Below are positions 1 to 12,110 of a DNA stretch of 64,000 bases, piece by piece. Source of the DNA: Cycas panzhihuaensis (Eukaryota; Cycadophyta); the NCBI GenBank assembly GCA_023213395.1, contig CM041465.1, positions 16,864,001 through 16,928,000 on the forward strand, read 5' to 3'. The first letter of the stretch is position 1. Each line of letters begins with the position of its first letter. The position numbers were made by a program, and so were the translations under genes. The notes under the pieces are model-generated. The model worked only from the letters and a program-made list of their open reading frames with translations. It did no database searches and was not told where the DNA came from.

Positions 1-2160
1 CAGAACATCATGCTCATGATTCTTATGTTTACCCTCCTGAAGATTCAACTAAGTTGTATGAAATACATATGGTAAAAGGTTATTCAAAACCCTCTCAATT
101 CCATGGTGATCCTTCTTTTGTAGATCCTTATTTTGCACAAGAAGAATCACTTCCTATCTAAATACATACATCATATTTTGAGCCTGTTCTTATAAGGATT
201 CCTACTCCACTTTATATCCTTGGATATTAAGATCTATTTTATCTGAAGAATCATACCATGGCATCCTCACCACAACATCATCAATTTGATCCTTTTTGTG
301 ATGAGTATGAGTCAATTGAAGTTGAGCCCTTAATTGCCCATGATGTCATTTAATCTCCCCTACTTTCTCACCCTCTTTCACCAAGACCTTTATCAATACC
401 TCATTCTCCTCCTTTAGAGGAGGTAGTAGATTATAAGTTGACCCATTCTCAATCTCTTTCCTCTCCTTTTATGTTGTAAATTCAGACTCGTTCTCCTTAT
501 ATTATACCTTCTACACATGAAAGTACTACTATTATTTCTATTCATGGTAACCCTAATTCTTCTCATTCTCCTACCTCGAGTCAAGTGGTCTTACCTTTAC
601 CAAGTCTGCGACCTATTTATTCCTATACTGCTAGGGTTACCCCCTCTTATCTTATTTTATCTCTAACTTAATTTCTATTATACACATCCCATATATTGTT
701 GTCACAAGGGGTTAGACCTCATACACCTTATCCTAGAATGTCTAATGTAACCCCCTCTTCTCAACATATTTCTTATACCTTACCCATTCATCCTCATACC
801 TCATTAGCCAATCTTATATTTTAGGAGTTGTAAACTCTACTTATTCATTACATATTTCTAGGCCTACTTCATAACTAGATTTTTTCCACTCATTCAATCC
901 TATCCTTCTACAATATCCTATGCCCCAAATCAATTTTATGGTTAACCCCATAACTTGGTTTAATCCTTTATCTACTTTCCCATTCCATGTTATTCCCCAA
1001 CAATAATAACAACAACATATTCCTTCTCCTATTTCACATCCATCATCCTTGCCTCAATGTACTACTACATTAAGGCCAAGGAAACCTTTTCTTCATTATA
1101 TGAAGCCCCCCTTTCTATATGAAGTCCTTTTATCTCCCATTCCTCTATTTCTTCTTGAGTTACCTAAAATTTTAGATGACTCTTCCCAAGATCCTGCTTC
1201 TCATATATAAGTGTTTACACTTGCTTATGTAGACTTCATGCTAAATGATTATGTCATGATGCACTTGTTCCCTAAATTACTTTAAGATGATGCCTTGAAG
1301 TGGTTTTACTAACTTCCTTTAGCCTCTATTCTCTCATTTTAATAATTAGTTGATTCTTTTATCAACTATTTTGATGTAGTGAGACCCTTTAAATCTAGCA
1401 TCAAGTCCCTTTTGGCTATCAAACAAAACCATGATGAAACCTTTAGAGACTTTATGAGAAAGTTGTAATACTAAGTACACACTTGCCACTCACGTCTTGG
1501 TCCTTGTCTCCTATTCAATTTATTTACCAATGCTTTAAGGCCACATGTACATCTTGAAGTTTTAAAACTTGGCTCTAAAACCTCTGAAGAAGCTATCGAT
1601 TGTTGTTTAGATTAAGAAATATTTGAGATTTAGGCGGGTATTAAGAAGGTTGAGAAACCTATTCCTTTTAAAGAAATTATTCAAACAATGAAGGCTACCC
1701 ATCCCAAACCTACCTGTGATCACCTAACTTCTTCTATCAGATCATTGGAGCAAGCAATTAATACTAAGTTATGTGTGGATAGTTCTTCTTAAATTCAACC
1801 TTCTCAGGAAACTAAAGTGATCCATATTATTGAAAGAAGAAAAAAATAATCTCCTCCTCCACCTCCTCCTTATTTTAAGAATGCAAAATGGTATTTATAT
1901 CATCAAACAGATACCCATAATAGAAGTGAGTATCCTATAGTTCAGAATATCACTCAAAATATGAATGTTTAATCAAATTATTCTTTTTAGTCATCCCAAG
2001 ATTAAATGATTTATAAGGATCCTTTACCTCAACATAAGGATAAAGGACATAAAGATGATAAACACAAGGAAAATTAGGTTCAAGATTATGAAGTTGAGCC
2101 TTTAGGTTATAATTCATCAAAGAAGACTACTGCTCCTCTTAATCCTTTAATTAAATGAAC
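1..2160 (+). pseudogene. gag remnant of element A
   Basis: The reading frame over about 1125-1680 gives a retrotransposon capsid: a DDSSQDPASH start, LNDYVMMHLFPKLL, DALKWFY, and FINYFDVVRPFKS followed by TNALRPHVHLEVLKLG. These line up with the capsid of element B at 27790-28290. At about 1887-1935 lies a decayed zinc-knuckle-like motif where element B has WCSIHGECFHNDSRCR; both outer Cys have become Tyr. Before 1125 the sequence is Ser/Pro/His/Thr-rich, like the N-terminal arm of gag in B. At least ten in-frame stops are visible, most at Gln positions. The true start is outside the window. Confidence 0.75.
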
Positions 2161-3660
2161 TAGTAATCAAGCTCGCCCACCTCCCAAAGGTGGTGAGACC
2201 AAGAGAATAATAAACATGGTGGAGATAACAAAGAGTGCAAGTCTATCTAAATCACTTAATGATTTGATGGTAAGGAATCTTGACTCTTTACCTCTAGTAC
2301 CCCCACATCTTATTAGTTTTAGGTCTATTTCCTCTAATATAAATGAAGGATCATTCTCTTTAATTAATAAGTTAAAGACCATTCCTAAAAGTATTTTAGT
2401 TATTAATTTGTTGAAGTTTTATCTTGAGTAATATCAGCTCTTTTTTGATGCATTGGGAGTTCCTACTATAGTCTCTTCATCTACTTCTATGCTTTCTTTT
2501 GACCTGGTTACCTTGTTTAGTCATCCTACTCATGTGCTAAATGATATAGCTCCATTCTATATTGAGATAATAAAGGATGAAATCAATATCAAATATGTTA
2601 TTATTGATGAGATATCATCTATTAATGTAATGCCTCTGTGCCTTGTTAATGATTTAGAAATTTTTATTTTTGACCCATGTAAGTGGATTTTCTAGGGATA
2701 TGATAAGAATAAAAAAGTACCCCTAGGTTAAGTCACTCTCCCTCTTACTATAGAAGAAAAGAAAATTTTGACTGAGTTGACTATCATTGATCTTGACTTA
2801 GAGTATAAAATCCTTTTGGGTAGATTATGGATTACCCAAATGTCTGTGATTTATTCTTCCCTCTTTGGTGAACTTAGGTTCATTCATGAGGGATAATTAA
2901 AAATCATAAAGTGAAAACCAAAACTAATCAAACAGTCAGTTCCACTTATTGAGACCTTTTATGAGCTTGGTGAATCATCTAACTCTTTAGAGTATTTCTT
3001 TCAATCATTAGGTTTAGGCCAATACTTTTCCATTGAAACTCCTTCTACTCAGGGAGAAGTAAAGGATGTTGATTTAGTCTAGATTTTCCCTATTCCATTA
3101 AGTTCTTCATCCACTTCTTAGTCTTTAGATCTAACTGATCAATTTTTAGTTTCCTCATCCTCTTGTGATTGAAAAGTAACTTCTCATTCTATTATACCTT
3201 ATGGGAAAATGCCTATGAGTGGAACTATTAATACAAATGATCCTTTTCCTATTTAGACCCACTTCTCATAGGTTTTATATTCTCCTTTAGAGGTAAGTGT
3301 TTTGATTTCTTCTAATAAGAGTCCTTCTTTGATTACTAATGTAACTTCAGTCTCATATGATTTCCATATTGATGCTATGCCTCTCTTCTCTTGATCCCCT
3401 CTCTTTACTACATGGTTGAATAGACATGCGAAAAAGATATTGTTGCATTGACATCTAAACTTAGAATTAGGTTGCAAGTGTGTAGATTCACTTAATACAC
3501 TTCCAAATAATCAAAATAGCCCCACTAGAGTATGGGAAGTAAATTTGGTGTTTACTATTTCTTTTCCTTCCTGATCTTCTATGGATACTTCCCCATTATC
3601 TCTCATCCCGATGTCTTTGTTTAATCAAGAACATCATTTGTATTGTTAAGAATTTAACCA
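2161..3660 (+). pseudogene. aspartic protease region of element A
   Basis: The stretch 2453-2695 encodes an uninterrupted segment with a protease-like active-site context (VIIDEISSINVMPLCLVNDL). It corresponds to VVDNSSSMNAMPLRVMQELG in element B. The catalytic Asp is kept, but the usual D-T/S-G is altered. Further on, about 2810-2840, KILLGRLWIT matches the LLGHPWI motif near the end of the domain. After 2890 the sequence is the Ser/Pro-rich spacer between protease and RT, with no recognisable domain. Several stops interrupt it. The retropepsin assignment comes from position between gag and RT plus these two motifs. Confidence 0.65.
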
Positions 3661-5090
3661 AATCTTTACTTTGACTTGGGAATTCATTAATAGGCCTATT
3701 ATTTTCTCTCAAGCTTCTTCAATTATTGAGTCTATTCCTACTCATCTAGACTTTTTGGTTGATTCTTCTTTATATTTTAGGTCTTTCTCTTTATCTACTA
3801 ATTTATTGAGAAATCTCCACCTTGTCAGTCTCTTCCACCTTGATCACTTTGAGAATGATAAGGTAATCTTAGAGCATCTAGTAGGGTCACTTCTTAATCT
3901 TCTTATCAGATATCATAGGTTAGGTTTTCTAAAAGTAATACAACTTGATTCACCACTATTTGATCATTCCCAACCTCAAGAAGTGGTTTCTCTAATAGAA
4001 CCTGCTCCTTCTCACTTTGAAGAGGAAACATGATGCTTATGGACTAGATTATTAATGTAGACTTAGAGATGGGAGATGCCCCTAGGGTTATTAAATTTGA
4101 AGCTAGTTGTATTCCTTAAGAAATCACTTAATTTAAGGATCTCTTTTGTGAATTTCATTTAGTCTTTTCTTGGGATTATAAAGATGTGTATGGTCTTGAT
4201 CCCCAACTCATTTAGTATAATATTATACTAACTCCTAACATCAAACCTAAATGGAAAAAATACCATCCTATTCATCTGTGTCTCTCTCTTGCTATTAAAA
4301 AAGAAATGGAGAAGTTACTTAGAGCCAAATTCATTGAGAGTGTTGACTACTCTCAATGGCTCTCTAACATAGTTTGGGTTGTGAAGAAAAATGGTTCAAT
4401 TTAAATTTGCATTGATTTTCAAGATATTAATGAGGCATGCCCTAAAGATAATTTTCCTCTTCTTTTTCTTAATTAGATTTAGAACTAGATGATTGGTTTT
4501 GAGGTGATCTCTCTTATGGATGGCTTTTTAGGTTATAATTAGATTTCCATCTCACCTTGAGATTGTTATAAAACTTATTTCTCTACTCCTTGGGGTACTT
4601 TCATGTATAAAATCATGTATTTTAGATTTAAAAGTAGTAATGCAACTTATCAAAGAGTAATGGTATATATATTTTCATGATTTAATTAAAAATATCATTA
4701 TTGTGTACTTAGATAATATGCTTGCTCTATCTCCTAAAGATGCAACCATGTGCATGATCTTAAAATAAATTTTGAAAGGTGTAAGAAATATCACTTGTGC
4801 CTTAATCTATCTAAATGTGTTTTTGATATGACATCATGAAGAATGCTATGAAACATTATTTCCCATGATGGGATTAGAATTGATCTTGATAAGATAAGGG
4901 CAATTGTTGATATATCTCCCCTTAAGAATTAGAAGCAGATTAAATCCTTCCTATGAAGACTTGGTTTCTTAAGACATTTTATTACTAATTTTACTTTAGA
5001 AGCCAAGCTTATCATAAATCTTTTGAAGAAAGACATTGAGTTGTGATAGACTCCTCAAGTTCAAGAGTATTTCAACAAGCTAAGGCAAGC
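3661..5090 (+). pseudogene. reverse transcriptase of element A
   Basis: A spacer ORF at 3671-4033 leads into RT. From about 4240 the frame reads through the N-terminal RT motif, a segment with IVWVVKKNGSI, then EACPKDNFPLLFL, MDGFLGYN, and VYLDNMLAL in place of the polymerase F/YxDD box. The second Asp of the box is Asn, so the polymerase centre is broken. After this come KCHLCLNLSKCVF-like residues and the thumb. Stops occur at former Gln and Trp codons. Element B carries the same motifs at 30690-31170, with VFMDDMMG still intact. Not functional. Confidence 0.75.
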
Positions 5091-5690
5091 CTTGATCTCA
5101 ACACCTATGCTTACTCCCCCAAGGTTTGATAAACTTTTTATCTTATTTACTTATTCTATAGAAGAATCATTAGTAAGAATGTTGGTATAAGAGGATGACT
5201 TTGGTAAAGAATGAGTCATATATTTCATTAGTAGGACATTAGTGACAACTGAACTTTATTATCCCCTTCCTAAAAAAGAATGTCTCATTTTAATCTTTGT
5301 TACTAAGAAGTTACACCACTATCTTCTTAGGAATAAGGTCCACCTCATTGTTTAATTGGATCCTATCAGATATTTTCTTACTAAATACAATCTTATTGGA
5401 TGATTAGATAAATGGTCCTTGTTGTTATAAGAGTTTGATTTTTAAGTTGTCAATAGAAAGTGTAAGAAAGGCATGATCATTCTAGAGATTATGGCTGATG
5501 CACCTCTTCATAATCCTGCCAAACAATCTATTGATGATTCTCTTCTAGATGAACATGTCCTCCATATCTAGGTTGTCCCTTTTGATGATCCATGCTATGG
5601 AGAGATTAGGTTGTACCTTTACGATTAATCCTTTCCTTCTCCTTCTACATCAAAGAAGAGAAGATGAATTTGAGTTACTTCTAGGCAATA
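5091..5690 (+). pseudogene. Ty3-type RNase H of element A
   Basis: This is the connection and RNase H domain that follows RT in all Ty3/gypsy elements. The decoded segment runs from TPMLTPPRFDKLFILF through VIYFISRTL and ELYYPLPKKECLILIF to KLHHYLL, aligning with PMLPSPRFDRPFILYT and ELNYSLTEKECLSLVHV in element B (31455-31680). Here the RNase H Glu within KKEC is kept, while the start of the domain is eroded. In-frame stops include TGA and TAG at Trp or Gln positions. It would have degraded the RNA strand during reverse transcription; this copy cannot. Confidence 0.65.
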
Positions 5691-6834
5691 CCTTTTACTT
5701 GACGATGTGCTATATAAATGTTCTTTTGATGGAATTATGTTGAGATGCCTTTCCCTTAATGAAACACTTTTAGTCTTAATAGAATCTCATGAAGGAATGT
5801 GTGGTGGAAATTTTGGTGGTCAATTAATAGCCCAACATATTCTTTATATGGGCTATTATTGGCTCATCTTATTTAAGGATGCTCATATTTACGTTCAAAA
5901 ATGTCAATCTTATGTGACCTTAATATATAAGTCTGCACAAGAATTAAAATAAGTTATTTCACCTTAGTCGTTTTCCCAATGGGGTTTTGACTTCATTGGT
6001 CAAATATTTCCAACATCATCCAATGGCCATAAATTCATCATAACTACTATTAAATACTTTATAAAATGGAGTGAAGCCATTCCATTGGTCACTACTACTA
6101 GAAAGATTATTGCCATATTTATTTTTTAGCATATAATTTATAGATTTATGGAACTATACATTATTATTACCGATAATGGGACTTCATTTTATAATCCCCA
6201 TGCCAGTGAACTATGTAATAAATTTGATATTACTCATAGATTGTTAGCCCCTTATCACTCTCAAGTAAATGGCCAAGTCAAAGCCTATAATAAGACTTTA
6301 GCTAAAATTTTAGCTAAAACGGTCACAACATCCCATAGAGATTAGCATGTTTAGTTAATTTCAACTTTATAGGCTTATAGAACCTCTATTAGAAATACGA
6401 TAGGCATGACATCATTTTCTCTTATTTATGGTATTGAGGTCATCCTTCCATTAGAAGTTAAGATTCCTTCTTTGCATGTCTCATTGAAATAATTTACTAA
6501 TGAAGAGTTCCAAAGGGAAGCATATCTCTTAGAATTAGAAAAACTAAATGAGACTCGTCTACAAGCCCTACATAATAACATGGAAACTAAAGTGAGGGTT
6601 TAGGATGCTCACGATAGGTAGCTTAGACCCAAAATATTTAGCCTTGGCAATAAAGTGTTGAAGTTATAATACCTCCATGATAAGCAATGTAAGTTTTTTC
6701 CTAAGTGGGTTGGTCCTTATTTAGTAATTGAGGATTTGAATAATAGAGCTTATTAAATTTCAACAATGGAAGAATGTTTAGAATTTAAAAAGCCTATGAA
6801 TTCTCAATATTTGAGAAAGTTTTACACCTAGTAG
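5691..6834 (+). pseudogene. integrase of element A
   Basis: ORF pieces at 5707-5952 and 6148-6345 carry the integrase. The HHCC zinc segment has HEGMCGGNFGGQLIAQ; the catalytic core has WGFDFIGQI (first Asp, near 5980), IITDNGTSF (second Asp, near 6165) and NGQVKAYNK. The last motif normally holds the catalytic Glu, which has become Lys here. The C-terminal part, with the L-x-P-K-F/Y-x-G-P type motif (KFFPKWVGPYLVIED), ends near 6831. The core motifs and the position after RNase H make the assignment firm. The copy is dead by substitution and stops. Confidence 0.8.
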
Positions 6835-7910
6835 CAATCATCCTTACCTCTATAATGAGGATAAATTATGGCTTTGAATCCTTCTTCTTTCCTGATGAGC
6901 TAAAACTATAGGCAATTTCTTTCTTTGGTCTTTTCTTGTCTTCCTTTGAGCTATTCTTGCCTTTTCTAAAGTTCCCACTCATGATCATATAAATCATTTA
7001 CTCTTTCTAGCATTTGTGTTTATTGTGGATGCTCTTTTATAAGGCTTTTGCCTTTTTCTCTTTTGAGTTTCATACTCAAGAGAGAATTTGGGCCTCCATC
7101 TTTATCATTTATTTTCATCCTTGAAAGAGAGACTTTTCCATCAGCTTTAAATACTTTATCATTTGTTGAGATTAGACTTCCATTTATTAGTTGTTCATCT
7201 TAAGGATTCTTTCTTGGTCATATATCACCTACTATTTTCTTTTTAGTTATTTTTTATATTATCCTTGGTTTACTCTATCTACACATTGAAGTGAATACTC
7301 ATTTTGACACATTTCCTTTATGTTTGGAGACATTGTGATTTTGATCTCCTCTTTTTCTTATAGTTTAATTTTTAAGGGGATTAATCTCTTTCACATTAAG
7401 CTCCATTGAAAAGGATAAATCCTTATTGTATTGAGTAAAATAGCTTTATAATTAGATGATTATGATTCTATTCTTATAAGAGAGATAGAGAGAGAAGCAA
7501 AAAAATAAAAAATAGTCAAAGGAGAAATTTAAAAAATTTCAAGGAAAAGAAAAAGAAAAGAAAGGAAAAAAAAAAAGTAAATTATTATCATCCTCTTATA
7601 ATCTAGGGCAAGTTTCATGATAGATTCATTCCCATCTATCTATCTAATAGGCCAGATTCCTTTGAATGAGTCATTTAGGATTTTTGGGTCTAGTTATTTG
7701 GGTTCACCATAGTCTTAGTTATGACTGAACCCTACTTAGCACCTTTAGTTCTTATTAATCATGGTCATCTCAATTATGATTTCTCTTTTCTTTCAATACA
7801 ATTGAAACCAATCTCATTCACTACTATCTCCTTATTGGTTAAATTTCATACCTTCCTTCATTAATCACATCATCTCCAAATACTAGTCCTATTTTCCCAT
7901 AGCATTAATT
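6835..7910 (+). other. Spacer between integrase and second RNase H in element A
   Basis: No long ORF. The first few hundred bases resemble the sequence after integrase in element B (33210-33540). The part just before 7911 resembles the region before the second RNase H of B (36700-36965). The large antisense PMD block that separates these two parts in B is absent here. A purine-rich tract (A and G, with an 11-A run) lies around 7495-7580. Confidence 0.5.
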
Positions 7911-8290
7911 ATATTCATTGATGGAGGTAGTAGAGATAACCCAAGACCATCTACTACTACTACTTAGGTGATCTATGACCAATTGAGAAATCCTTTCCTC
8001 TCTATTAGCTTGTTTATACCTAGAGAAATAAATAATGAAGCTAAGTATTTTACCATCATAGGAGCTCTACCTAATATCTCTCACTTTTAGCTTAGACCTA
8101 TCATCATATATTCTAATTATTAGGTTATACTTTACTAGCTAGTTGGGATATATCAAGTGCACTCTTCACGACTCCTTCTCATTCACCATTAACCTTCATC
8201 ATTGTTGTCACTATTTTCTTTAGTTATTATCTAATATATTCCTCATTCCCTTAATTCTAAAGCTAACGATCTTGTCTCTTCTATCTTGGA
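7911..8290 (+). pseudogene. Archaeal-type RNase H (aRH) remnant of element A
   Basis: Starting at about 7911 the frame gives IFIDGGSRDNPRPSTTT, then INNEAKYFTIIGAL, IIIYSNYQVILY and HSLNSKANDLV. Element B has the same series at 36981-37350 (IFTDGGSRCNARPSTTAW, TNNEAEYTTVIEAL, VLLCDSQVVVSY, RALNAEADNLV). The first Asp and the Glu are kept here, but the third acidic residue is Asn (SN instead of CDS). A second, archaeal-type RNase H is a known mark of Tat-lineage Ty3/gypsy elements. It sits about 1.1 kb after integrase, with no PMD block in between. It is too broken to appear as one ORF. Confidence 0.7.
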
Positions 8291-8756
8291 TAATTACTTT
8301 CATTGACTTTTATCTTTTAGTTGGGGACACCCTTCTCCAGAACGAGTATACACTACCACTCTATAAAGAGTATAAACTATTAGTTTTGGAAGATAAAGGT
8401 TTAAGTAGTATGAGGGTTAAGATTATATATTTAAGACTGAAATGAAGTGTTTGAAAGAATAGACCTACATGGGAATCTTGGGTCATGGAGGATATTAGTA
8501 GGGGCCAAGATCCTAAAAGCTTCTTATCACTGGAAGGAGCCAACAAGGAATCCAACATACTCAAAAGACTAGTTATTTATTAAGTGAGATTAATCTTTCA
8601 TTCAATAAATAACATGTTTTCTTTGTGATATATTATATAAATGTAGATCTTATTCTATGTTTATATAATTTGTTAGGAGTATGATATTAGAGAGGTTTAC
8701 ATTATTCCATCTTCTACATATATAAACTTATTATTATTTATTTTAAATGGTTTTAC
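8291..8756. other. Unassigned AT-rich stretch before copia insertion
   Basis: Contains no domain I recognise. It is probably the untranslated 3' part of element A. The short minus-strand ORF at 8361-8564 shows no family motif. Confidence 0.3.
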
Positions 8757-9388
8757 TGAGAAAATTAGGTCCTAATAACTATAAACTACCACCAAGATCT
8801 AAACTATTTTTCAACTAATTACAAGAATTGAAATTAATGTTTAATATGCAAGTTCTTAAACTAGAGATAATACAATAAATAAATAAATAATCCAAAGCAT
8901 AACATATACAATAGATATAATATAGTAAAACCCTAGCAGTGTGCTAGGGAAACATCTACATAGGAAAGGTAAGGATTTTTATTATCCAAGAATGAAGAAA
9001 TATGCATAATTTATAGTAGAATGCTCACAACAACAATAACTAGCCACCTCTACTCCTCACAGTACATCCAATACATCAAATACCATCAACATAATGAAAA
9101 AATTCCCTAAATTAGGCTAATATAAGAGAGTCATACAAGGCACAAATATTGATCATCAAATCTGAGGTATTTTTAATGAATAACATTAATTCTCTTTATA
9201 ATTTAGTATGTTTTATAGTGTTAGGTTTTTGGTCGGGGCTACCACCCTCGAACCCCCTCTTTACTAGGGTAGGGAAGGAGGGGAATTCTGGCACCTCTCA
9301 CCCCCTTTAGACCACCTCACAAAAGTTTGGAAGGGAAGCCACATTACCAACCTATAAAAAATTTTACCTCTAAAACATTATTGTCATA
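8757..9388 (-). repeat. 3' LTR of copia element 2
   Basis: It aligns with 13442-14016, 16166-16805, 20805-21452 and the fragment at 53913-54390. On the plus strand it begins TGAGAAAATTAGG. It ends near 9388, where the internal sequence ATTATCTAAAAATCTCTATC (the reversed polypurine-side boundary) starts. It retains a segment of about 85 bp (roughly 8907-8995) that is missing from the partner LTR. Confidence 0.85.
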
Positions 9389-11210
9389 TTATCTAAAAAT
9401 CTCTATCTTGACAACAATTTACTTGATACTTTTCCTAGACCATTCATCACCTTTTCTTTAAACAAAAGGAAGTCAAGCACCATTTGAACTTATCTAATAG
9501 TACCAGTTTTGTGAACATGTTAGCATAATTATATTTTATGTTAACCTTCTTGAGTGCCACTCCACCTTCTTCCATAACCTCTCTAATAAAATGGTACTTA
9601 AGAGCAATATGCTTTGTCCTACTATGATAAGCTAGATTCTTTGCTAAGTAAATGGTACTTTGACTATTAAAAAATACCTTTAACTTTTCCTATTTCCTTC
9701 TAAGCTCAACCAAAAGACCCTAGAATTAGATTGCTTCCTTACAAGCATGTGTTGTAGTGACATATTCTACTTCTATAGTCAATAATATAATTGTTCTCTA
9801 CAATTTTGACATCTAACTAACTAGACCATTTATAAGAGTTAACACATAACCTAAAATATACCTTCTCTTATCTAAATCTCCTATAAAGCCTGAATCAACA
9901 TATCTATAAGCCTAATTACTTATATCACCAAAGGTGATGCAATAGTCACTTGTGCCTCTCAAATACTAAAGTATCTATTTTACTACTGACTAATGTTCCT
10001 TTCCTAGATTCACCATAAACCTACTAATTACACCAAATGTATGTGAAATGTCAAGTATTGTATATACCATGGCATTTATCAAACTTTCTACTACACTGGT
10101 ATAAGGTACACAAGATATATAATCCTTTTCTTCTTCACTATTAGGACTCATACTCTAAGAAATCTTGAAACATGAAGCCAACAAGATACTAACTAGTTTC
10201 ACATTTGCTATATCAAATTTGGTTAGCATCTTTTCCACATATTTTTATTATGATAACCATAGCTTACTATTTTTTCTGTCTCTATGTATCTCCATGCCTA
10301 TGATTTATTTTACAACTCTTAGATCCTCCACATCAAAAGTCCTATCCAATTGAGCCTTTAACTTATTGATTTCTACCATACTTTTGCTTGCAACCAATAT
10401 GTTATTAACATATAATACCAAGATAATGAATAAACCATTATTTAAGAATTTAAAGTAAACACAATGATCATATTCATTTTTTTTGAAATTTTAGCTCTTT
10501 ATAAAGGTATCAAAATTTCTATACCATTTCTTGGGTGCTTCAGGCCATATAATGATTTCTTGAGCCTATAAATAAGTCTTTTCCTGCTATTCTATACAAA
10601 CCCTTCTAGTTGATCCAGATAGATCCCCTCATCTAAATCTCCATGTAGAAAATCTATTTTTACATCTAACTACTCCAACTCCAAATCAAGAGAAGCTACC
10701 AATGCTAACAGAACCTAAATTGAAACAAGTTTAACAATTGGTGAAAAGATCTCATGAAAATCAATACCTACTTTTTGTACAAAGCCTTTAACCACCAATC
10801 TTGCCTTATATTTATCAATCTTTCCATGTACATGTGTTTTCTTCTTAAAAACCCACTTGTAACCAACAATCTTCATGCCATGTAGAAGTTCTACTAAGTC
10901 CCATGAATTAATTTTCTTTAAAGCATCTATCTCTTCCTACATAGCCCTCTTCCACTTCTCACCATGGATATCATCCACTACTTCCTAATAAAATGTAGGC
11001 TCACCATCATTAGAAACTAAAGTAATATAAATAGAAAGGTTGTACTTATTAGGTGGATGACTAACTTGTATAGATCTTCTAATAATTGGTAGAGGAGTAT
11101 CCACATACTCCTGTAAATCTACTATTGATTCGTCTTCAAAAAACTCTTCTTATATTTCTATTTCCAAAGATGGATGGGTTTCAAGCTTGACCTATTAGTG
11201 TTCAGCTTTG
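9389..11210 (-). pseudogene. RT and RNase H of copia element 2
   Basis: On the minus strand, decoding from about 11000 downward gives the copia RT. In order: EEEIDALKKINSWDLVEL, VGYKWVFKKKTHVHGKIDKYKARLV, VKGFVQKVGIDFHEIFSPIVK, LDLELE followed by LDVKIDFLHGDLDEGIYLDQLEGFV, and LKKSLYGLK. The part below about 10160 holds the RNase H and the C-terminal MFTK-type end, heavily eroded. The homologous plus-strand copy at 19300-20745 has the same motif series. Stops and at least two shifts make it non-coding. The spacing of RT after integrase defines Ty1/copia. Confidence 0.75.
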
Positions 11211-12110
11211 TACTCCTATTTTACTTCAACTTCTATATTATCTAATTTTAGAAAGAGAGATTCATCAAATATAACATCTCTATTAATAGTGATTTTATGG
11301 GTAGTAGGATCCCATAAGCTATATCCCTTCATACCATCTCTATCACCATAACCAACAAAGATACATCTCTTAGATTTTAGATCCAACTTTGAATGTTGAC
11401 TTTTATTAGACAAGGCATAAGCATCATGACTAAAAACTTTCAAATTTGAATAGTCACATGGATGTATAGTCCATACCTATTTAGGAATATTATAGTCTAT
11501 TGCAAGTGACAGTGACTTATTTACCAAATAACAAGCTATTTGAATAGCTTCTATCCATAAGCCCTACTCCACTCCTACATTACTTAGTATACTTCTTGCT
11601 CTTTCTAAGAGTGTCCTTTTCATGCAATTAACTATGTCATTCTACTATGGAGTATAGCTAGTGGCCTTATGCCTTTCAATCCTAACTTCTTTGCAATAGT
11701 TTTCAAACTCCAAAGAATTAAACTCATCTCCATTGTTAGTTCTTAAATATTTAATTGACTTGTGAGTGCTCTTCTCAACTAAAGCCTTGAATTACTTAAA
11801 CACACTAAAAACTTTAGATTTATTTTCAAAAAATAGACCCATACATTTCTAGAGTAATTATTTATAAATGTAATAAAGTATAATGATCCTACATAAGATA
11901 TTATAGAGGTTGGTCCCTACACATCTAAATATACATAATCCAAAACACCTTTACTAATGTGACTCCCTACTTTAAACATGAGTCTATACTACTTTCCAAA
12001 AATACAATGTTTATAAAAAGTCAAATCTAAAAGCTGCAAGTTAGTAAGCAACTTACGGTTCATTAATATCTTATGTCCTCTCTTACTCATGTGCTTAAGT
12101 CTCTGATGTC
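11211..12110 (-). pseudogene. Integrase of copia element 2
   Basis: Minus-strand ORF pieces include 11216-11443 (SKLDLKSKRCIFVGYGDRDG and LWDPTTHKITINRDVIFDE, the conserved segment after the copia integrase core). Upstream pieces give RLKHMSKRGHKILMNRKLL (the GAG-pre-integrase HHCC region), YVYLDV (first catalytic Asp), LRTNNGDEFNSLEF (second catalytic Asp replaced by Asn) and the third catalytic region. The core is interrupted by stops. The same Asp-to-Asn change occurs in the sister copy at about 18510. Confidence 0.75.

Larger units (their letters stand above)
1..8756 (+). mobile_element. Tat-like Ty3/gypsy element A, 5'-truncated and decayed
   Basis: A single plus-strand order of gag, protease, RT, RNase H, integrase and archaeal-type RNase H can be followed through many stops and frameshifts, and each part aligns by eye with the better preserved element B at 26663-37400. 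The 5' LTR and the start of gag lie outside the window. The right side is cut at 8757 by a minus-strand copia element, so its own 3' LTR is not seen next to it. Stops are mostly TAA or TAG where element B has Gln. It is Ty3/gypsy by the RT-RNaseH-integrase order. The Tat assignment rests on the second RNase H downstream (family knowledge). No part can make a full protein. Confidence 0.85.
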
